A stretch of DNA of 64,000 nucleotides from Clostridium niameyense (GCF_001243045.1 NZ_LN849007.1:1702989-1766988); one strand, 5' to 3'; counted from the stretch's first letter, positions 9,254 through 18,472 are shown. Translations and numbers: made by a program. The notes: generated by a model not told the origin, from the letters alone.

Positions 9254-9604
9254 ATGATTATTAATATTTCAAAACAAGCTGAAAATAACTTATTAAAAAT
9301 GTTAAGTGACAATAACTATTCTTGTGTTAGATTTCATCAATTAAAAAGTTGTTGTGGCAATGCTCTTGTAGATATCTTATTAGATGATATTAAAAAAAAT
9401 GATATAATTTATAAAATTAATAATTTAACTGTAGTATACGATAAGAATTTAAGTGAAAAAGTAAAATCTATAGAAGTTATATTTAAAAATAATACATTTA
9501 TGATGAAAATAATCCCAACAACAGATAAAAGGTCTAATTGTACTAATTGCAGTGGTTGTCACAAAAATTCTAACTGTGCTAATTGCTGTAATCATAATAA
9601 GTAA
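9254..9604 (+). CDS. HesB/IscA-like protein with cysteine-rich tail
   Basis: Protein of 116 residues. The N-terminal ~90 residues resemble the HesB/IscA iron-sulfur biosynthesis fold (ISKQAENNLLKML, then CVRFHQLKSCCGNALVDILLD). The usual C-terminal CxC of IscA is replaced by a tail with seven Cys in about 25 residues (CTNCSGCHK, NCANCCNH), which could bind metal or a cluster. The in-frame GTG at 9245 belongs to the AGAGGTG ribosome site, so ATG 9254 is chosen. It is a single gene, convergent with the macrodomain gene. Family match is moderate; the metal is unknown. Confidence 0.65.
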   Translation: MIINISKQAENNLLKMLSDNNYSCVRFHQLKSCCGNALVDILLDDIKKNDIIYKINNLTVVYDKNLSEKVKSIEVIFKNNTFMMKIIPTTDKRSNCTNCSGCHKNSNCANCCNHNK

Positions 9605-9639
9605 AATATGCCTAATAATTCAATAGGCATATTTTACTT
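9599..9639. terminator. Bidirectional terminator
   Basis: Perfect 16-bp stem (9599-9614 with 9624-9639) that includes the stop codon of the HesB-like gene. It serves the convergent macrodomain gene as well. Confidence 0.85.
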
Positions 9640-9649
9640 ATTACTATAT

Positions 9650-10189
9650 TTATATTAAAATAGCTCTTTCCTTTTGTAAAAATACATTATAAGTTTTCTT
9701 ATCATAATTACACATAATCACACGTTCTATACTAGTATGGTTATCTTTTAAATATTGAATAGTAGTTTCTAAAAGTACTTGTGCACATTTATCCTTGGGA
9801 TATCCAAATATTCCTGAACTTATAGCTGGCATAGATATTGATTTTAAATTATACATATCTGCTAAATTTAATGCTGTATTTACTGATTTCATTAACTTTT
9901 CATCTTCTTGTCCTTCTCCCATTTTAGGGCCCACTACATGAATTACAAATTTACAAGGAAGATTATATCCTAAAGTTATTATTCCCTTTCCCGAAGGAAT
10001 CTGTCCTGATTTTTCTATAATTTTTCTGCTATGTTCTTGTAATAAATCACCTGCTCTAGTAGCAATAGTTAACGCTGCCCCACCTTTATGTATCATAAAG
10101 CCATTAGCTGGATTTACTATAGCATCTGTTTCCTCCTTTGTAATATCCCCTTGTTTAATAAATATAGTTTTTTCACCTATTTTGATCAT
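9650..10189 (-). CDS. Macrodomain protein (ADP-ribose binding, YmdB-like)
   Basis: Single-domain macrodomain of 179 residues. It probably hydrolyses O-acetyl-ADP-ribose or removes ADP-ribose from proteins. Visible family motifs are GDITKEETDAIVNPAN (phosphate and adenine binding), the GGAALTIATRAG loop, SMPAISSGIFGYPKDKCA and ALNLADMYNLKSI. The in-frame GTG at 10198 lies within the AAAGGGTG ribosome site, so ATG 10189 is preferred. It sits 12 bases after the LURP-one gene and is probably co-transcribed with it. The physiological substrate is not known. Confidence 0.88.
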   Translation of the reverse strand: MIKIGEKTIFIKQGDITKEETDAIVNPANGFMIHKGGAALTIATRAGDLLQEHSRKIIEKSGQIPSGKGIITLGYNLPCKFVIHVVGPKMGEGQEDEKLMKSVNTALNLADMYNLKSISMPAISSGIFGYPKDKCAQVLLETTIQYLKDNHTSIERVIMCNYDKKTYNVFLQKERAILI

Positions 10190-10201
10190 AAAATTCACCC
10201 T

Positions 10202-10693
10202 TTAATCTTCTTCTTTATTTTTATTATTATGTATTACCTCGTCTATAATAATAACTATAGCCAGAATAAGGATTTGACTTTCTCCATCCTTTATATTTAC
10301 TTCATAGCAATCTTTTATTGATAATAATCTTTTCTTTACTATAGCTATTTTTTTTCCTTGCTTTTGTATATAAAAATTATAGTGAAATATATCTCCCTTA
10401 ACCTCATAATTTCCTATTACACTTTCTACTAAAAATACAGGTTTTATAAAGCTAACTTGCTTTTTTACAATTGCTACATCATTACCATTAATATTTATGT
10501 AGTATTTAGGAACTATCTTTATAATTTTTTCTTTAATATAAACAACTTCTCTATCATAAGTATCATACATTCTAAATTTTTTTCCTAAAGACATAAGGCT
10601 ACCTTCTACTTTATATAGTTTTTGTCCTTCTTCATTTTCAACTATGTACTTATCCCTTATAGAAAATAATTTTTGCTTTATAATAAACTTCAT
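10202..10693 (-). CDS. LURP-one-related (YxjI-like, tubby-fold) protein
   Basis: Protein of 163 residues made of repeated beta-strand segments (KFIIKQKLFSIRDKYIVENE, GKKFRMYDTYDREVVYIKEK, DVAIVKKQV, KIAIVKKRL), the pattern of the LURP-one/DUF567 family. That family has a tubby-like barrel, sometimes associated with membranes, of unknown role. No signal peptide. The in-frame ATG three codons earlier abuts the AAAAGG ribosome site, so ATG 10693 with 9-base spacing is chosen. First gene of a probable two-gene unit with the macrodomain protein. Confidence 0.8.
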   Translation of the reverse strand: MKFIIKQKLFSIRDKYIVENEEGQKLYKVEGSLMSLGKKFRMYDTYDREVVYIKEKIIKIVPKYYININGNDVAIVKKQVSFIKPVFLVESVIGNYEVKGDIFHYNFYIQKQGKKIAIVKKRLLSIKDCYEVNIKDGESQILILAIVIIIDEVIHNNKNKEED

Positions 10694-10772
10694 ATTTATC
10701 ATCCTTTTTTATTTATTACATCAAATTTATAATAACATATTTTTACTTGAATATTAATTAATATGAACAAAA

Positions 10773-10809
10773 ACACTATGAAAATTCATATAATAAAATC
10801 TCATAGTGT
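10773..10809 (-). terminator. Terminator of the surface-protein operon
   Basis: Nine-bp stem ACACTATGA/TCATAGTGT, followed on the minus strand by TTTTGTT. It follows the stop at 10823. Confidence 0.75.
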
Positions 10810-10822
10810 CATGTACCAATAT

Positions 10823-11893
10823 TTAGTTTTTGTCAAAATCTATAGTTTTTATTAAAATTTTATTGCCACTTCTAGAAACTATTCCATTATTAAATATATC
10901 AATAAATTTACCCGTGTATTTAAATTCTTGCTTTGAAGATACCTCTTTTAATTTATTATCTTCATTCTCTACAATAAATACATGTCTATTAGTACCTATT
11001 TTTATATTCTGTGCTTCCACACTATTATTTAATACCAACTCTCTTTTATTAAGTGTTTTTTCTCCTAAGCCCCAGTAAACAATTTGATCTATTTTCTTTT
11101 CTGATGCATTTAAATTAGTTCTTCCTAAATATATTCTATCCCCATCATCTATCTTTAAAATAGAATATGCGTATCCATTTTCTCCAGATATATTATTTTC
11201 ATTACCTTCTATATATATATTGTTATTATTTTTATTTTCATAAACTAATTTATCTTCACTATTCATTACAGCTATTTCTCCAATATTATTTCCTATATTT
11301 TTTATTCTTTGAAGCTCTGCCATAGTGTTTATTCTATACATTCTGTTTCTTCCCGCTGCATTTTTCAATTTTACATATATAGTATTAGTAGCAGTAGATA
11401 AAGTCATTTTATCTATATTATAGCTTCCAGATGGTAAATTTATTATGGTCTTTTTACCATTGTTATCCTCTAACTGGAATCTTTCACCTCTTTCACTATC
11501 ATAAGAATAAAAAGTTAAATAATGGCCTCCACCTTCCTCTGACTTTTCTCCTATAAATAGTATATTTCTATCTGGTAGCCATGAAGTATAATTTATTTCC
11601 CCATTATTAAATTGTACACTTTTTTCTTTTTTATCTTTTGCATCTACTATAACTATTTTATTCTCATAGTAATAAGATATATACTCTCCACTATAAGATA
11701 CTTGTATATTTTTAGCCTCTTCCGGTATGTCTATAGACACATTCCTTTTTAAAGTTTTATTATTATCCTCTACCTTACTTATCTTAAAATCTTTTGAGGA
11801 AGATAAGTAAACTCTATCAATAAAAAGTAAGCATAAAAAGGATATTACTAAAGGAATAATCGTCCATATAAAAAATAATTTTATTTTTTTCAT
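10823..11893 (-). CDS. Membrane-anchored propeller-like protein, unknown function
   Basis: I do not recognise a named family. The protein of 356 residues has a short cytoplasmic N-terminus and one membrane helix (about 7-30), then an extracellular region of repeated beta segments (VSYSGEYISYYYENKIVIVDAKDK, YTSWLPDRNILFIGEKSEEGG, TIYVKLKNAAGRNRMYRI). Such ~45-residue repeats suggest a TolB/WD40-like propeller. It starts 12 bases after the phosphodiester glycosidase gene and shares its terminator, so the two probably work together at the cell surface, perhaps on an exopolysaccharide. That role is inferred from context only. Confidence 0.7.
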   Translation of the reverse strand: MKKIKLFFIWTIIPLVISFLCLLFIDRVYLSSSKDFKISKVEDNNKTLKRNVSIDIPEEAKNIQVSYSGEYISYYYENKIVIVDAKDKKEKSVQFNNGEINYTSWLPDRNILFIGEKSEEGGGHYLTFYSYDSERGERFQLEDNNGKKTIINLPSGSYNIDKMTLSTATNTIYVKLKNAAGRNRMYRINTMAELQRIKNIGNNIGEIAVMNSEDKLVYENKNNNNIYIEGNENNISGENGYAYSILKIDDGDRIYLGRTNLNASEKKIDQIVYWGLGEKTLNKRELVLNNSVEAQNIKIGTNRHVFIVENEDNKLKEVSSKQEFKYTGKFIDIFNNGIVSRSGNKILIKTIDFDKN

Positions 11894-11905
11894 AAGTACT
11901 CTCCT

Positions 11906-12913
11906 TTATGGTTCTACATATAAAACTGTGGCCACTGTTCTCTCTCCATCCCAGTTACAAGGTCTATTTATAACTTTTCCGTTATAATACATAGTAGATG
12001 AAGATCCACCATCTAAATTACTAGCATTTACTACTCCTCTTTGAAGTAATATATTTTCCACATCATCTAAAGTTGCTCCTTGTTTTATTCCTCTTCGTCC
12101 ATCTATAACAAGAAATACTATTGTACCATCCTTTTTCTGACCTACTGCAGTTCTGGGGTTTATTCCCTCATTATAGTGTATAGGCTGACCATTAACTATT
12201 AATGTATTCCTAAAGGAAAGTGCCTCCACTACTCCCTGACTTAGAAGTTCCTCTACAGTATGGTTTCCCACTATTAGAAGTCCGTCCTTGGTAAAAGCAG
12301 TAACATTAGCTTTTTCTCCTCTTTTAAAATCGTTATATATAACTTTTCCTTTAGATATGACCAGTCCTTCAGGATATGCACCTGTACCTGTCCATAGCTT
12401 TCCATCGGAAGATACATCTCTAAATCCTCCTCCATTAACTGCCGCTATGGCCCTATTTCTTTTAGCTATTTGACTAGTTCTTTCACCCATTTTTCCTAAG
12501 TATTGAGTAAATCCTATTTTAACTTTCTTGGGATTTTTAATCTCAATTATATACCCGTCAAACTTAGCATTACTTATATCATATCTCTCAATAGAATTTT
12601 TTCCTGTGTTTTGTATATTTATTCCACTAGTATCCTCGGCCATAGCAGGTTTAGAATTACCTTTATTTAATATTTTATTTATTTTTTCTTCGGATAAAAA
12701 TGTAGTTGCAATATATTGATGTTTATATGTTGCCATTGCTGTTCCAACTATAGTATTTCTAACGCCATCAAAAGGTCCATAAAAAACTAATAATATTGTA
12801 AATACAATACCTATTACAAATTCATATAATATAAAAAACATAAGTCTTTTTAAAAAAGACTTCTTATTTTTCTTTTTATTTTTTACTCTTGATTTATTTC
12901 GCTTTTTAGACAT
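11906..12913 (-). CDS. Membrane-anchored phosphodiester glycosidase (NAGPA/DUF2233 family)
   Basis: Protein of 335 residues: a strongly basic cytoplasmic N-terminus (1-20), one membrane helix (about 23-46), then a family domain (about 130-335). NAGPA domains cleave sugar phosphodiesters, as in the uncovering enzyme for mannose-6-phosphate. In bacteria they are linked to exopolysaccharide or teichoic-acid metabolism. Visible motifs are AAVNGGGFRD, GTGAYPEGLVISKGKV, NPRTAVGQKKDGTIVFLVIDGR and NLDGGSSSTMYYNG (catalytic core). First gene of a two-gene operon with the propeller-like protein. The bacterial substrate is not known. Confidence 0.85.
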   Translation of the reverse strand: MSKKRNKSRVKNKKKNKKSFLKRLMFFILYEFVIGIVFTILLVFYGPFDGVRNTIVGTAMATYKHQYIATTFLSEEKINKILNKGNSKPAMAEDTSGINIQNTGKNSIERYDISNAKFDGYIIEIKNPKKVKIGFTQYLGKMGERTSQIAKRNRAIAAVNGGGFRDVSSDGKLWTGTGAYPEGLVISKGKVIYNDFKRGEKANVTAFTKDGLLIVGNHTVEELLSQGVVEALSFRNTLIVNGQPIHYNEGINPRTAVGQKKDGTIVFLVIDGRRGIKQGATLDDVENILLQRGVVNASNLDGGSSSTMYYNGKVINRPCNWDGERTVATVLYVEP

Positions 12914-13189
12914 AATTACCTCTTTCTAATAATTATTTTAATGTAACATTATAATTATATCAAAAAAATAGAATTCTGTGTAACAAATAGTTTACAAGTA
13001 TTATATTCGTAGTACCTTAAAAAATTATAATAAAATATATTCCTAGAATTTTAAATCTAAAAATATCTATATATATTGCAATTAACAGTAACTTATTCTA
13101 TAATATAATATTGTTCTTTCGTTAATTAACATTTTTGTAATTAAATGTTATAATTTTGCTAATAGTATTTATCTAGGGAGGGATCTTTA
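12914..13189. other. Divergent intergenic promoter region
   Basis: About 275 bases between divergent genes. On the + strand TGTTATAAT (extended -10) lies near 13147-13155, about 35-40 bases upstream of the OppA-like start. It is preceded by a small inverted repeat AACATTT/AAATGTT. No reading frame or riboswitch was seen. Confidence 0.4.
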
Positions 13190-14776
13190 ATGAAACTAAA
13201 AAAGTTATTTACGGCAATTTTAATAGCCTTTATAGCTTTTACTCTTACCGCCTGCAATAATAAAAAAAATTCTAATAGTAACAATAGTTATAAGGTAAAA
13301 ATTAGAAACGGAGGAAATATAATTTTTTCCATAGACTCAAGTCCAGAAATATTAAATCCTTTATATTCCTACGACAGAGCTACTATGACTATAAATAATG
13401 CTATCTTCTCTCCATTGTTTACTATACATGGGGAAAAGATTGATTATTATCTCGCAGATAACATCACACATTCTAAAGATTATTTAACCTATACATTAAA
13501 ACTAAAGAAAAATTTAAAATGGCATGATGGAAAACCTTTAACTGTAGATGATATAGTATTTACTATGGAAAAAATAATGGATAAAAGGCAAAATACATTT
13601 CTTAGAGAATTATTTATTATAAATAATAAACCTATAACAGTAAAAAAAATAAATAATGATACTATAGAATTTAAATTACCTAGTATACAAATGGCTTTTT
13701 TAAACTCATTATCACAAGTGAGCCCTATTCCTAAACATGTGTTTTCTGAGGAAAATGATATACAAAAAAGCTCCAAAAACAATCATCCCATAGGCTCTGG
13801 ACCATTCAAATTTAAAAACTTTAATAAAAATAAGGATATTGTTTTAGAAAGATTCGATAATTATTTTAGAGGAAAAGCACATTTAGATTCTATAACTTAT
13901 AAAGTATTAAAAAACAAAAATTCTATTGATGAAAACATCAGTTCTGTGGAAAACCACGTCAGATACATAAAGCCAAAAGACATAAAAAAATTTAAAGATA
14001 GTGAGCATTATAATATTATAACCTTTGAAGAAGGTATGGTTGATGGTATAATTTTAAATTGCATTAGACCAAATCTAAATAAAAAAGAAGTAAGGCAAGC
14101 TATTGCTTATAGTTTAAATAAGGAAGGTCTACTAAAAGCAGGTTATGAATCCGAAAAATATGCACAAAAAGCTTATAATATATTTCCCATAAATACTTTA
14201 TATTACAATAAAAATATTAATAAGTATAAACAAAATAAGAATATGGCAAAAGATTTATTAAAAAAAACTAATATCAAAAATATAACACTTTCCCTTGTTT
14301 ATGTAAAATCTAACAAACCTGACGAGAATAAAGCTTTAGTAGTTCAAAAAAACCTAAAAGATATTGGTATAAATGTAGAACTTAAACCACTTGATAAAGA
14401 TAGTTTTATTCAAGAAATATTCATAGATCAAAGAAAAAATTATGATTTTATATTTAATGGATACATAATGGGATGTGATCCAGATTCCTACAAAGATATA
14501 TTTATGACAGATAAACAATATAATACCTCTAATTATAGCAATAAAGAAGTAGATGATTTATGGACTAAAGCTAGTATAGAAACTGACAAATCCAAAAGAA
14601 AATATCTTTATAAAGATATTCAAAATAAAATAATAGATGATATGCCTATATACCCTATTGCTAATCCAAAATCTATAATAGCAATAAGCAAAAAAATTGG
14701 TGGTATAAAAGAAGCTAAACCTGTTCCAATATTTATGTTTCAAGACTTATCAAAACTCTATATAATAGAAAATTAA
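13190..14776 (+). CDS. Peptide/nickel-type ABC substrate-binding lipoprotein (SBP family 5)
   Basis: OppA/DppA-like extracellular binding protein of 528 residues. A lipoprotein signal peptide ends in FTLTAC (Cys22), which would be lipidated. The mature part has the family-5 pattern: NGGNIIFSIDSSPEILNPLYSY, then LKKNLKWHDGKPLTVDDIVFTMEKIMD, then NHPIGSGPFKFKNF, and RQAIAYSLNKEGLLKAGY. GGGAGG precedes the ATG. No permease or ATPase gene is adjacent and a strong terminator follows. It is therefore an orphan receptor that must share a transporter elsewhere or serve in sensing. Ligand unknown. Confidence 0.88.
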   Translation: MKLKKLFTAILIAFIAFTLTACNNKKNSNSNNSYKVKIRNGGNIIFSIDSSPEILNPLYSYDRATMTINNAIFSPLFTIHGEKIDYYLADNITHSKDYLTYTLKLKKNLKWHDGKPLTVDDIVFTMEKIMDKRQNTFLRELFIINNKPITVKKINNDTIEFKLPSIQMAFLNSLSQVSPIPKHVFSEENDIQKSSKNNHPIGSGPFKFKNFNKNKDIVLERFDNYFRGKAHLDSITYKVLKNKNSIDENISSVENHVRYIKPKDIKKFKDSEHYNIITFEEGMVDGIILNCIRPNLNKKEVRQAIAYSLNKEGLLKAGYESEKYAQKAYNIFPINTLYYNKNINKYKQNKNMAKDLLKKTNIKNITLSLVYVKSNKPDENKALVVQKNLKDIGINVELKPLDKDSFIQEIFIDQRKNYDFIFNGYIMGCDPDSYKDIFMTDKQYNTSNYSNKEVDDLWTKASIETDKSKRKYLYKDIQNKIIDDMPIYPIANPKSIIAISKKIGGIKEAKPVPIFMFQDLSKLYIIEN

Positions 14777-14782
14777 TATATA

Positions 14783-14834
14783 AAAGGACAGTTCATTAAA
14801 AGAATAATATTACTCTTTTAATGAACTGTCCTTT
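14783..14834 (+). terminator. Strong terminator after the SBP gene
   Basis: Perfect 21-bp inverted repeat (14783-14803 with 14814-14834), 10-base loop. The right arm ends in CCTTT. Confidence 0.88.
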
Positions 14835-14892
14835 AATTTAAATACTTTATAAACTTTATTAAATATATTATAATTTTTTATTAACAAATTTA

Positions 14893-14945
14893 TTGACAGT
14901 ATATGTGAACGCATGTATACTGTGTATATACTATATATACAATTT
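14893..14945 (+). promoter_or_regulatory. Sigma-A promoter with overlapping inverted repeats
   Basis: TTGACA (14893-14898), 17-base spacer, TATACT (14916-14921). CAGTATA (14897-14903) and TATACTG (14916-14922) are exact inverted arms overlapping the -35 and -10. Further TATAC/GTATA repeats follow to about 14940. This looks like an operator for a dimeric repressor of the export operon downstream. No regulator gene is adjacent, so the binding protein is unknown. Confidence 0.75.
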
Positions 14946-14959
14946 AAGGAGGTGAGTAA

Positions 14960-15634
14960 TTGAGCTTAATTGAAATAAAAAATGTAAGTAAAAACTTTTT
15001 TTTAGCTAAAATGGAGGTTAATATATTAAAAAATATATCTCTAAACATAAACGAAGGTGATTTCGTGGCACTTATAGGTGAATCTGGTTCTGGAAAATCT
15101 ACTTTACTAAACATTATGGGTGGTTTAATGCCTCCTTCCTCTGGTGAAGTAACTATAGCTAATGAAAAAGTAACTGGATTATGTGAAAATGAATTAGCAC
15201 TTTTTAGAAGACGACATATGGGATTTGTATTTCAATCCTATAATTTAATTCCCCAACTTACCGCTTTAGAAAATGTAGAGCTTCCTCTTATTTTTTCTGG
15301 TATAAATAAAAAAGAAAGAAAAGATAAAGCCTTAAAAATGCTTGAAAAAGTTGGATTAGTAGAAAGAGTTTATCACAAGCCTTCAGAATTATCTGGCGGT
15401 CAACAGCAAAGAGTTTCCATTGCTAGAGCTTTAGTAAATAACCCTAAAATAATTTTAGCTGATGAACCTACTGGAAACTTAGATAGTAAAAACGGTTTAG
15501 AAGTCTTAGAAATGCTAAAAAATTTAAATGAAACTACTAATCAAACCTTTGTAATAGTTACTCACTCATCTAAGGTTTGCGAATATGCCACTAAAATAGT
15601 CAAAATTGCAGATGGACAAATTGTTTCTAATTAA
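14960..15634 (+). CDS. MacB/LolD-type ABC transporter ATP-binding protein
   Basis: ATPase subunit of 224 residues. Walker A is GESGSGKST (about 38-46), the signature is LSGGQQQR (about 140-147), Walker B is IILADEPTGNLDS and the switch His is in VTHSS. This is the MacB/LolD/FtsE class that powers mechanotransmission exporters. TTG at 14960 is the start; GGAGG lies 7 bases before it. First gene of a four-gene operon with a CARDB secreted protein, a MacB-type permease and a Yip1-like membrane protein. Confidence 0.92.
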   Translation: MSLIEIKNVSKNFFLAKMEVNILKNISLNINEGDFVALIGESGSGKSTLLNIMGGLMPPSSGEVTIANEKVTGLCENELALFRRRHMGFVFQSYNLIPQLTALENVELPLIFSGINKKERKDKALKMLEKVGLVERVYHKPSELSGGQQQRVSIARALVNNPKIILADEPTGNLDSKNGLEVLEMLKNLNETTNQTFVIVTHSSKVCEYATKIVKIADGQIVSN

Positions 15635-15645
15635 GGAGGATTAAA

Positions 15646-16464
15646 ATGAAAAAGCTAATATATATTTTTACATTTATTTTTTTCATATCAATAGTTCCAT
15701 TTTCTATAGTACATGCAGATTCTGGTACAATAACTTTAACTAAAGTTAATACTTCCCCTGAAACTATAGAGCCTGGTAATAAATTTAAAATTAACTTTTC
15801 TATAAAAAATAATAAAGATTCTAAATTAAAAGACGTAATAATTACATTAGTAGGATTAGAAGGCAAAAATACTTTAACTGGATTTTCTCCTGTAGGAACC
15901 ACTAATGAAATTTATGTGGGGGATATTTCAAATTACTCTACTAATAGTAATTCGATAAACATGATTTGTGATCCTTCTCTAAAAGCTGGTAGCTATAATC
16001 TTACAGTAAAAATTAGCTATAAACTTTATGGACAATATAATGAAGAAACTAGAGTTATAGGAATAGTTTTAGGTAATAAACCTAATTTAATTATAACTTC
16101 TGTTAATAATAAGGATTCCGATAATGGCAAAAAACTCAATGTGAACTTTATAAATAGTGGTAGAGGTACATTAAAAGATGTTATGGTAAATGTTACTGCA
16201 AAAGATAAACACTTTTCAAAATTCTTTGGAACTATGGAATCTGAGGATGAGAATGAATTCTCACAGGAATTAAATTTATCTGGTAATATTAATGGTAAAA
16301 TTGAGATTTCTTATAAAGATGAATTAAATAAAGAAGGTAAAATAATTCAAGATTTTAATATCAAAGGTGAAAAAATTGATACTAATTCTAATAATAAAAA
16401 TAAAAAAGGTGTTTTAAGCCACATTGGTTCTTTCTTTAAAGCTTTATTAGGAATAGGTGATTAA
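15646..16464 (+). CDS. Secreted CARDB-domain protein of the export operon
   Basis: Protein of 272 residues with a signal peptide (about 1-24) and two Ig-like domains of the CARDB/COG1361 S-layer type: NTSPETIEPGNKFKINFSIKN, then KPNLIITSVNNKDSDNGKKLNVNFINSGRGTLKD without further enzyme motifs. The C-terminus has a Lys/Asn-rich linker and a short amphipathic tail (VLSHIGSFFKALLGIGD). It lies between the ATPase and the permease, a position typical of an extracytoplasmic adaptor. It probably acts like a membrane-fusion partner or an envelope stress sensor. That role is inferred. Confidence 0.78.
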   Translation: MKKLIYIFTFIFFISIVPFSIVHADSGTITLTKVNTSPETIEPGNKFKINFSIKNNKDSKLKDVIITLVGLEGKNTLTGFSPVGTTNEIYVGDISNYSTNSNSINMICDPSLKAGSYNLTVKISYKLYGQYNEETRVIGIVLGNKPNLIITSVNNKDSDNGKKLNVNFINSGRGTLKDVMVNVTAKDKHFSKFFGTMESEDENEFSQELNLSGNINGKIEISYKDELNKEGKIIQDFNIKGEKIDTNSNNKNKKGVLSHIGSFFKALLGIGD

Positions 16465-16465
16465 T

Positions 16466-17746
16466 ATGAAACTTAATGACCTTATAGAAATTATTTGGAA
16501 TAATCTCTGGAAAAGAAAAGCTAGAACTTTACTAACTATGTTAGGTGTAGTTATTGGAAGTATAGCTATATATGTAATTATTTCTTTGGGAAATGGATTC
16601 CAAAAATACATGTCTAGTCAATTAAATTCTTTAGGAGATATAAACACTATAACAGTTTCTCCTTATAATGACTCTATGGCTATGTATGATAATTCTAAGG
16701 GTAAAAATAAGAAAAAAATTTTAAATAAAAAAAATATAACTGAATTAGAAAAATTAAATTATGTCAAATATGTAGTTCCTAAACTATCTGAAGATATATC
16801 TCTATCTTACAAAAAAAATGATATTAATTCTGCTATGCTTCAAGGTATGACTATGAAAAATTATAGTAAAGATCATGAATTGCTATTAGGAAAATTTCCT
16901 AAGGACTCAAAAAATGAAGTAGTTTTAGGATACAAAATTGCAGCTTATCTTTTAAATATTAAAGATACTAAAAACATAAAAAATGAAGACTTAGAAAAAA
17001 TCCTTAGAAAAAAAATCAAAATTAAAGTTTCTACAGTAAATGACAAAGGTGAAGATGAATGGAAAACCTATTCTGTTAGGATAACTGGTATTTGCAAGGA
17101 AAACTTTTCTGATGACTTCAGTATAAAATCTCCTATAAACTTCGCCAAAAATATAGTAGAATACAAAAACAAGGATAATAATTTTCTTAAAAATAAAGGT
17201 TATAACAATATAGATTTAGTGCTTAAAAATCAAGATGATAGTTCTAAAGCTGAACAATATCTAAAGGACCATGGATATTTATACTCTTCATTTAAACAAA
17301 TGCAAGATAGTATAGGAAAAACCCTAAATGGTATTAAATTAATACTAGGTGCTATCGGTGGTATATCTCTATTAGTTGCAGCCTTTGGAATAGCTAATAC
17401 TATGAATATGTCTATATTAGAGCGAAGAAAAGAAATTGGTATTATGAAAGTCGTTGGTGCATCAATTGGAGATATAAAAAGAATTTTTATAGGAGAAGCT
17501 ACTGCTATTGGTTTTATGGGTGGAATAATAGGCATAGTAATTGGAAGCCTAATAGGATTTATTATAAATCTTGCATTAAAATCTAAACTTTCATCATCTG
17601 GTGGAAGCGTAAAAGTAGCTGTTTCTAGTTTAGGACTAGTATTATTCGTTTTATTATTTTCATCTTTAGTTGGATTTTTATCAGGATTATATCCTGCCAC
17701 TAAAGCTTCTAAATTAAATGTTATAAATTCTATAAAAGATGAATAG
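16466..17746 (+). CDS. MacB-type ABC permease (FtsX family)
   Basis: Permease of 426 residues. One membrane helix near the N-terminus (about 20-45, LLTMLGVVIGSIAIYVIISLG), a large extracytoplasmic MacB_PCD domain (about 45-280), then three helices (about 290-420) forming the FtsX domain (SILERRKEIGIMKVVGAS is the hallmark). GTG 16457 is in frame but forms part of TAGGTG; ATG 16466 fits better. The stop of the CARDB gene is two bases upstream. It should work with the ATPase at 14960 to export a peptide, lipid or antibiotic. Substrate unknown. Confidence 0.9.
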   Translation: MKLNDLIEIIWNNLWKRKARTLLTMLGVVIGSIAIYVIISLGNGFQKYMSSQLNSLGDINTITVSPYNDSMAMYDNSKGKNKKKILNKKNITELEKLNYVKYVVPKLSEDISLSYKKNDINSAMLQGMTMKNYSKDHELLLGKFPKDSKNEVVLGYKIAAYLLNIKDTKNIKNEDLEKILRKKIKIKVSTVNDKGEDEWKTYSVRITGICKENFSDDFSIKSPINFAKNIVEYKNKDNNFLKNKGYNNIDLVLKNQDDSSKAEQYLKDHGYLYSSFKQMQDSIGKTLNGIKLILGAIGGISLLVAAFGIANTMNMSILERRKEIGIMKVVGASIGDIKRIFIGEATAIGFMGGIIGIVIGSLIGFIINLALKSKLSSSGGSVKVAVSSLGLVLFVLLFSSLVGFLSGLYPATKASKLNVINSIKDE

Positions 17747-17758
17747 GAGGAATTTAAA

Positions 17759-18448
17759 ATGGAAGAAAATCAAACTAATACTATAGAAAAATTAACTTTT
17801 AAAGAAAAGGTAACTTATTTCTTTAAATCACCATCAAAATTATTTAAGGCTACAGCAACTGAAAAGCCTAAAATTTGGCCATTACTTTTATTCGTATCTT
17901 TGTGTACTTTAATAAATGCTCTAGCCTTTTCCAGTACTTCAAAGACTGTTAGGGATGAACTAATAAAGAAAGGCACTAAAGGTATGGATATAAAAACGGC
18001 AGAAATAACTAAAAATATTATGACCAAAATTATGAGTCCTACTTATCATTGCATCTCCTCTTTAGTAGGAGTAATTATAGGTACATTCTTTATAGCATTC
18101 CTTATATTTATATTATTTAAAATTTGTAAGACTCATATAAATTATAAACAAACTGTATTTATATGTTTAGTATCTTCTGTAGCTACATCTATTGGGCTTG
18201 TATTTAAAGCTATATATATGTTCATATCCAAAAGACCTGTAGGGGTGGAAGCTATTACAAACCCTTCTGTTAAATCCGCTTTAATGAGTTCTTTAGATAT
18301 ATTTTCTATATGGTATTATGTCATTTTAGGAATAGGAATATATACTGTAGGAAAAACTTCTAAAAGGAAAGCTACAATTATAACTATAATATTAGCTGCG
18401 ATTACTGTAGGTTTTACACTTTTATCTGTTAAATCTAAAATGCATTAA
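17759..18448 (+). CDS. Yip1-family membrane protein
   Basis: Integral membrane protein of 229 residues with about five hydrophobic segments. The N-terminal cytoplasmic part (FKEKVTYFFKSPSKLFKAT, ekP, WPLLLFVSL) matches the Yip1 family often found beside MacB-type exporters. AGGAGG lies 7 bases before the ATG, 12 bases after the permease stop, so it is the last gene of the operon. Its role in the export complex is unknown. Confidence 0.8.
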   Translation: MEENQTNTIEKLTFKEKVTYFFKSPSKLFKATATEKPKIWPLLLFVSLCTLINALAFSSTSKTVRDELIKKGTKGMDIKTAEITKNIMTKIMSPTYHCISSLVGVIIGTFFIAFLIFILFKICKTHINYKQTVFICLVSSVATSIGLVFKAIYMFISKRPVGVEAITNPSVKSALMSSLDIFSIWYYVILGIGIYTVGKTSKRKATIITIILAAITVGFTLLSVKSKMH

Positions 18449-18472
18449 TTAAACATATTTTAAATGAATAAT

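Noticed and set aside
17230-17700. 156-residue open frame on the minus strand
   Set aside because: Lies within the FtsX domain of the MacB-type permease; no ribosome site, Pro/Ile-rich antisense composition.
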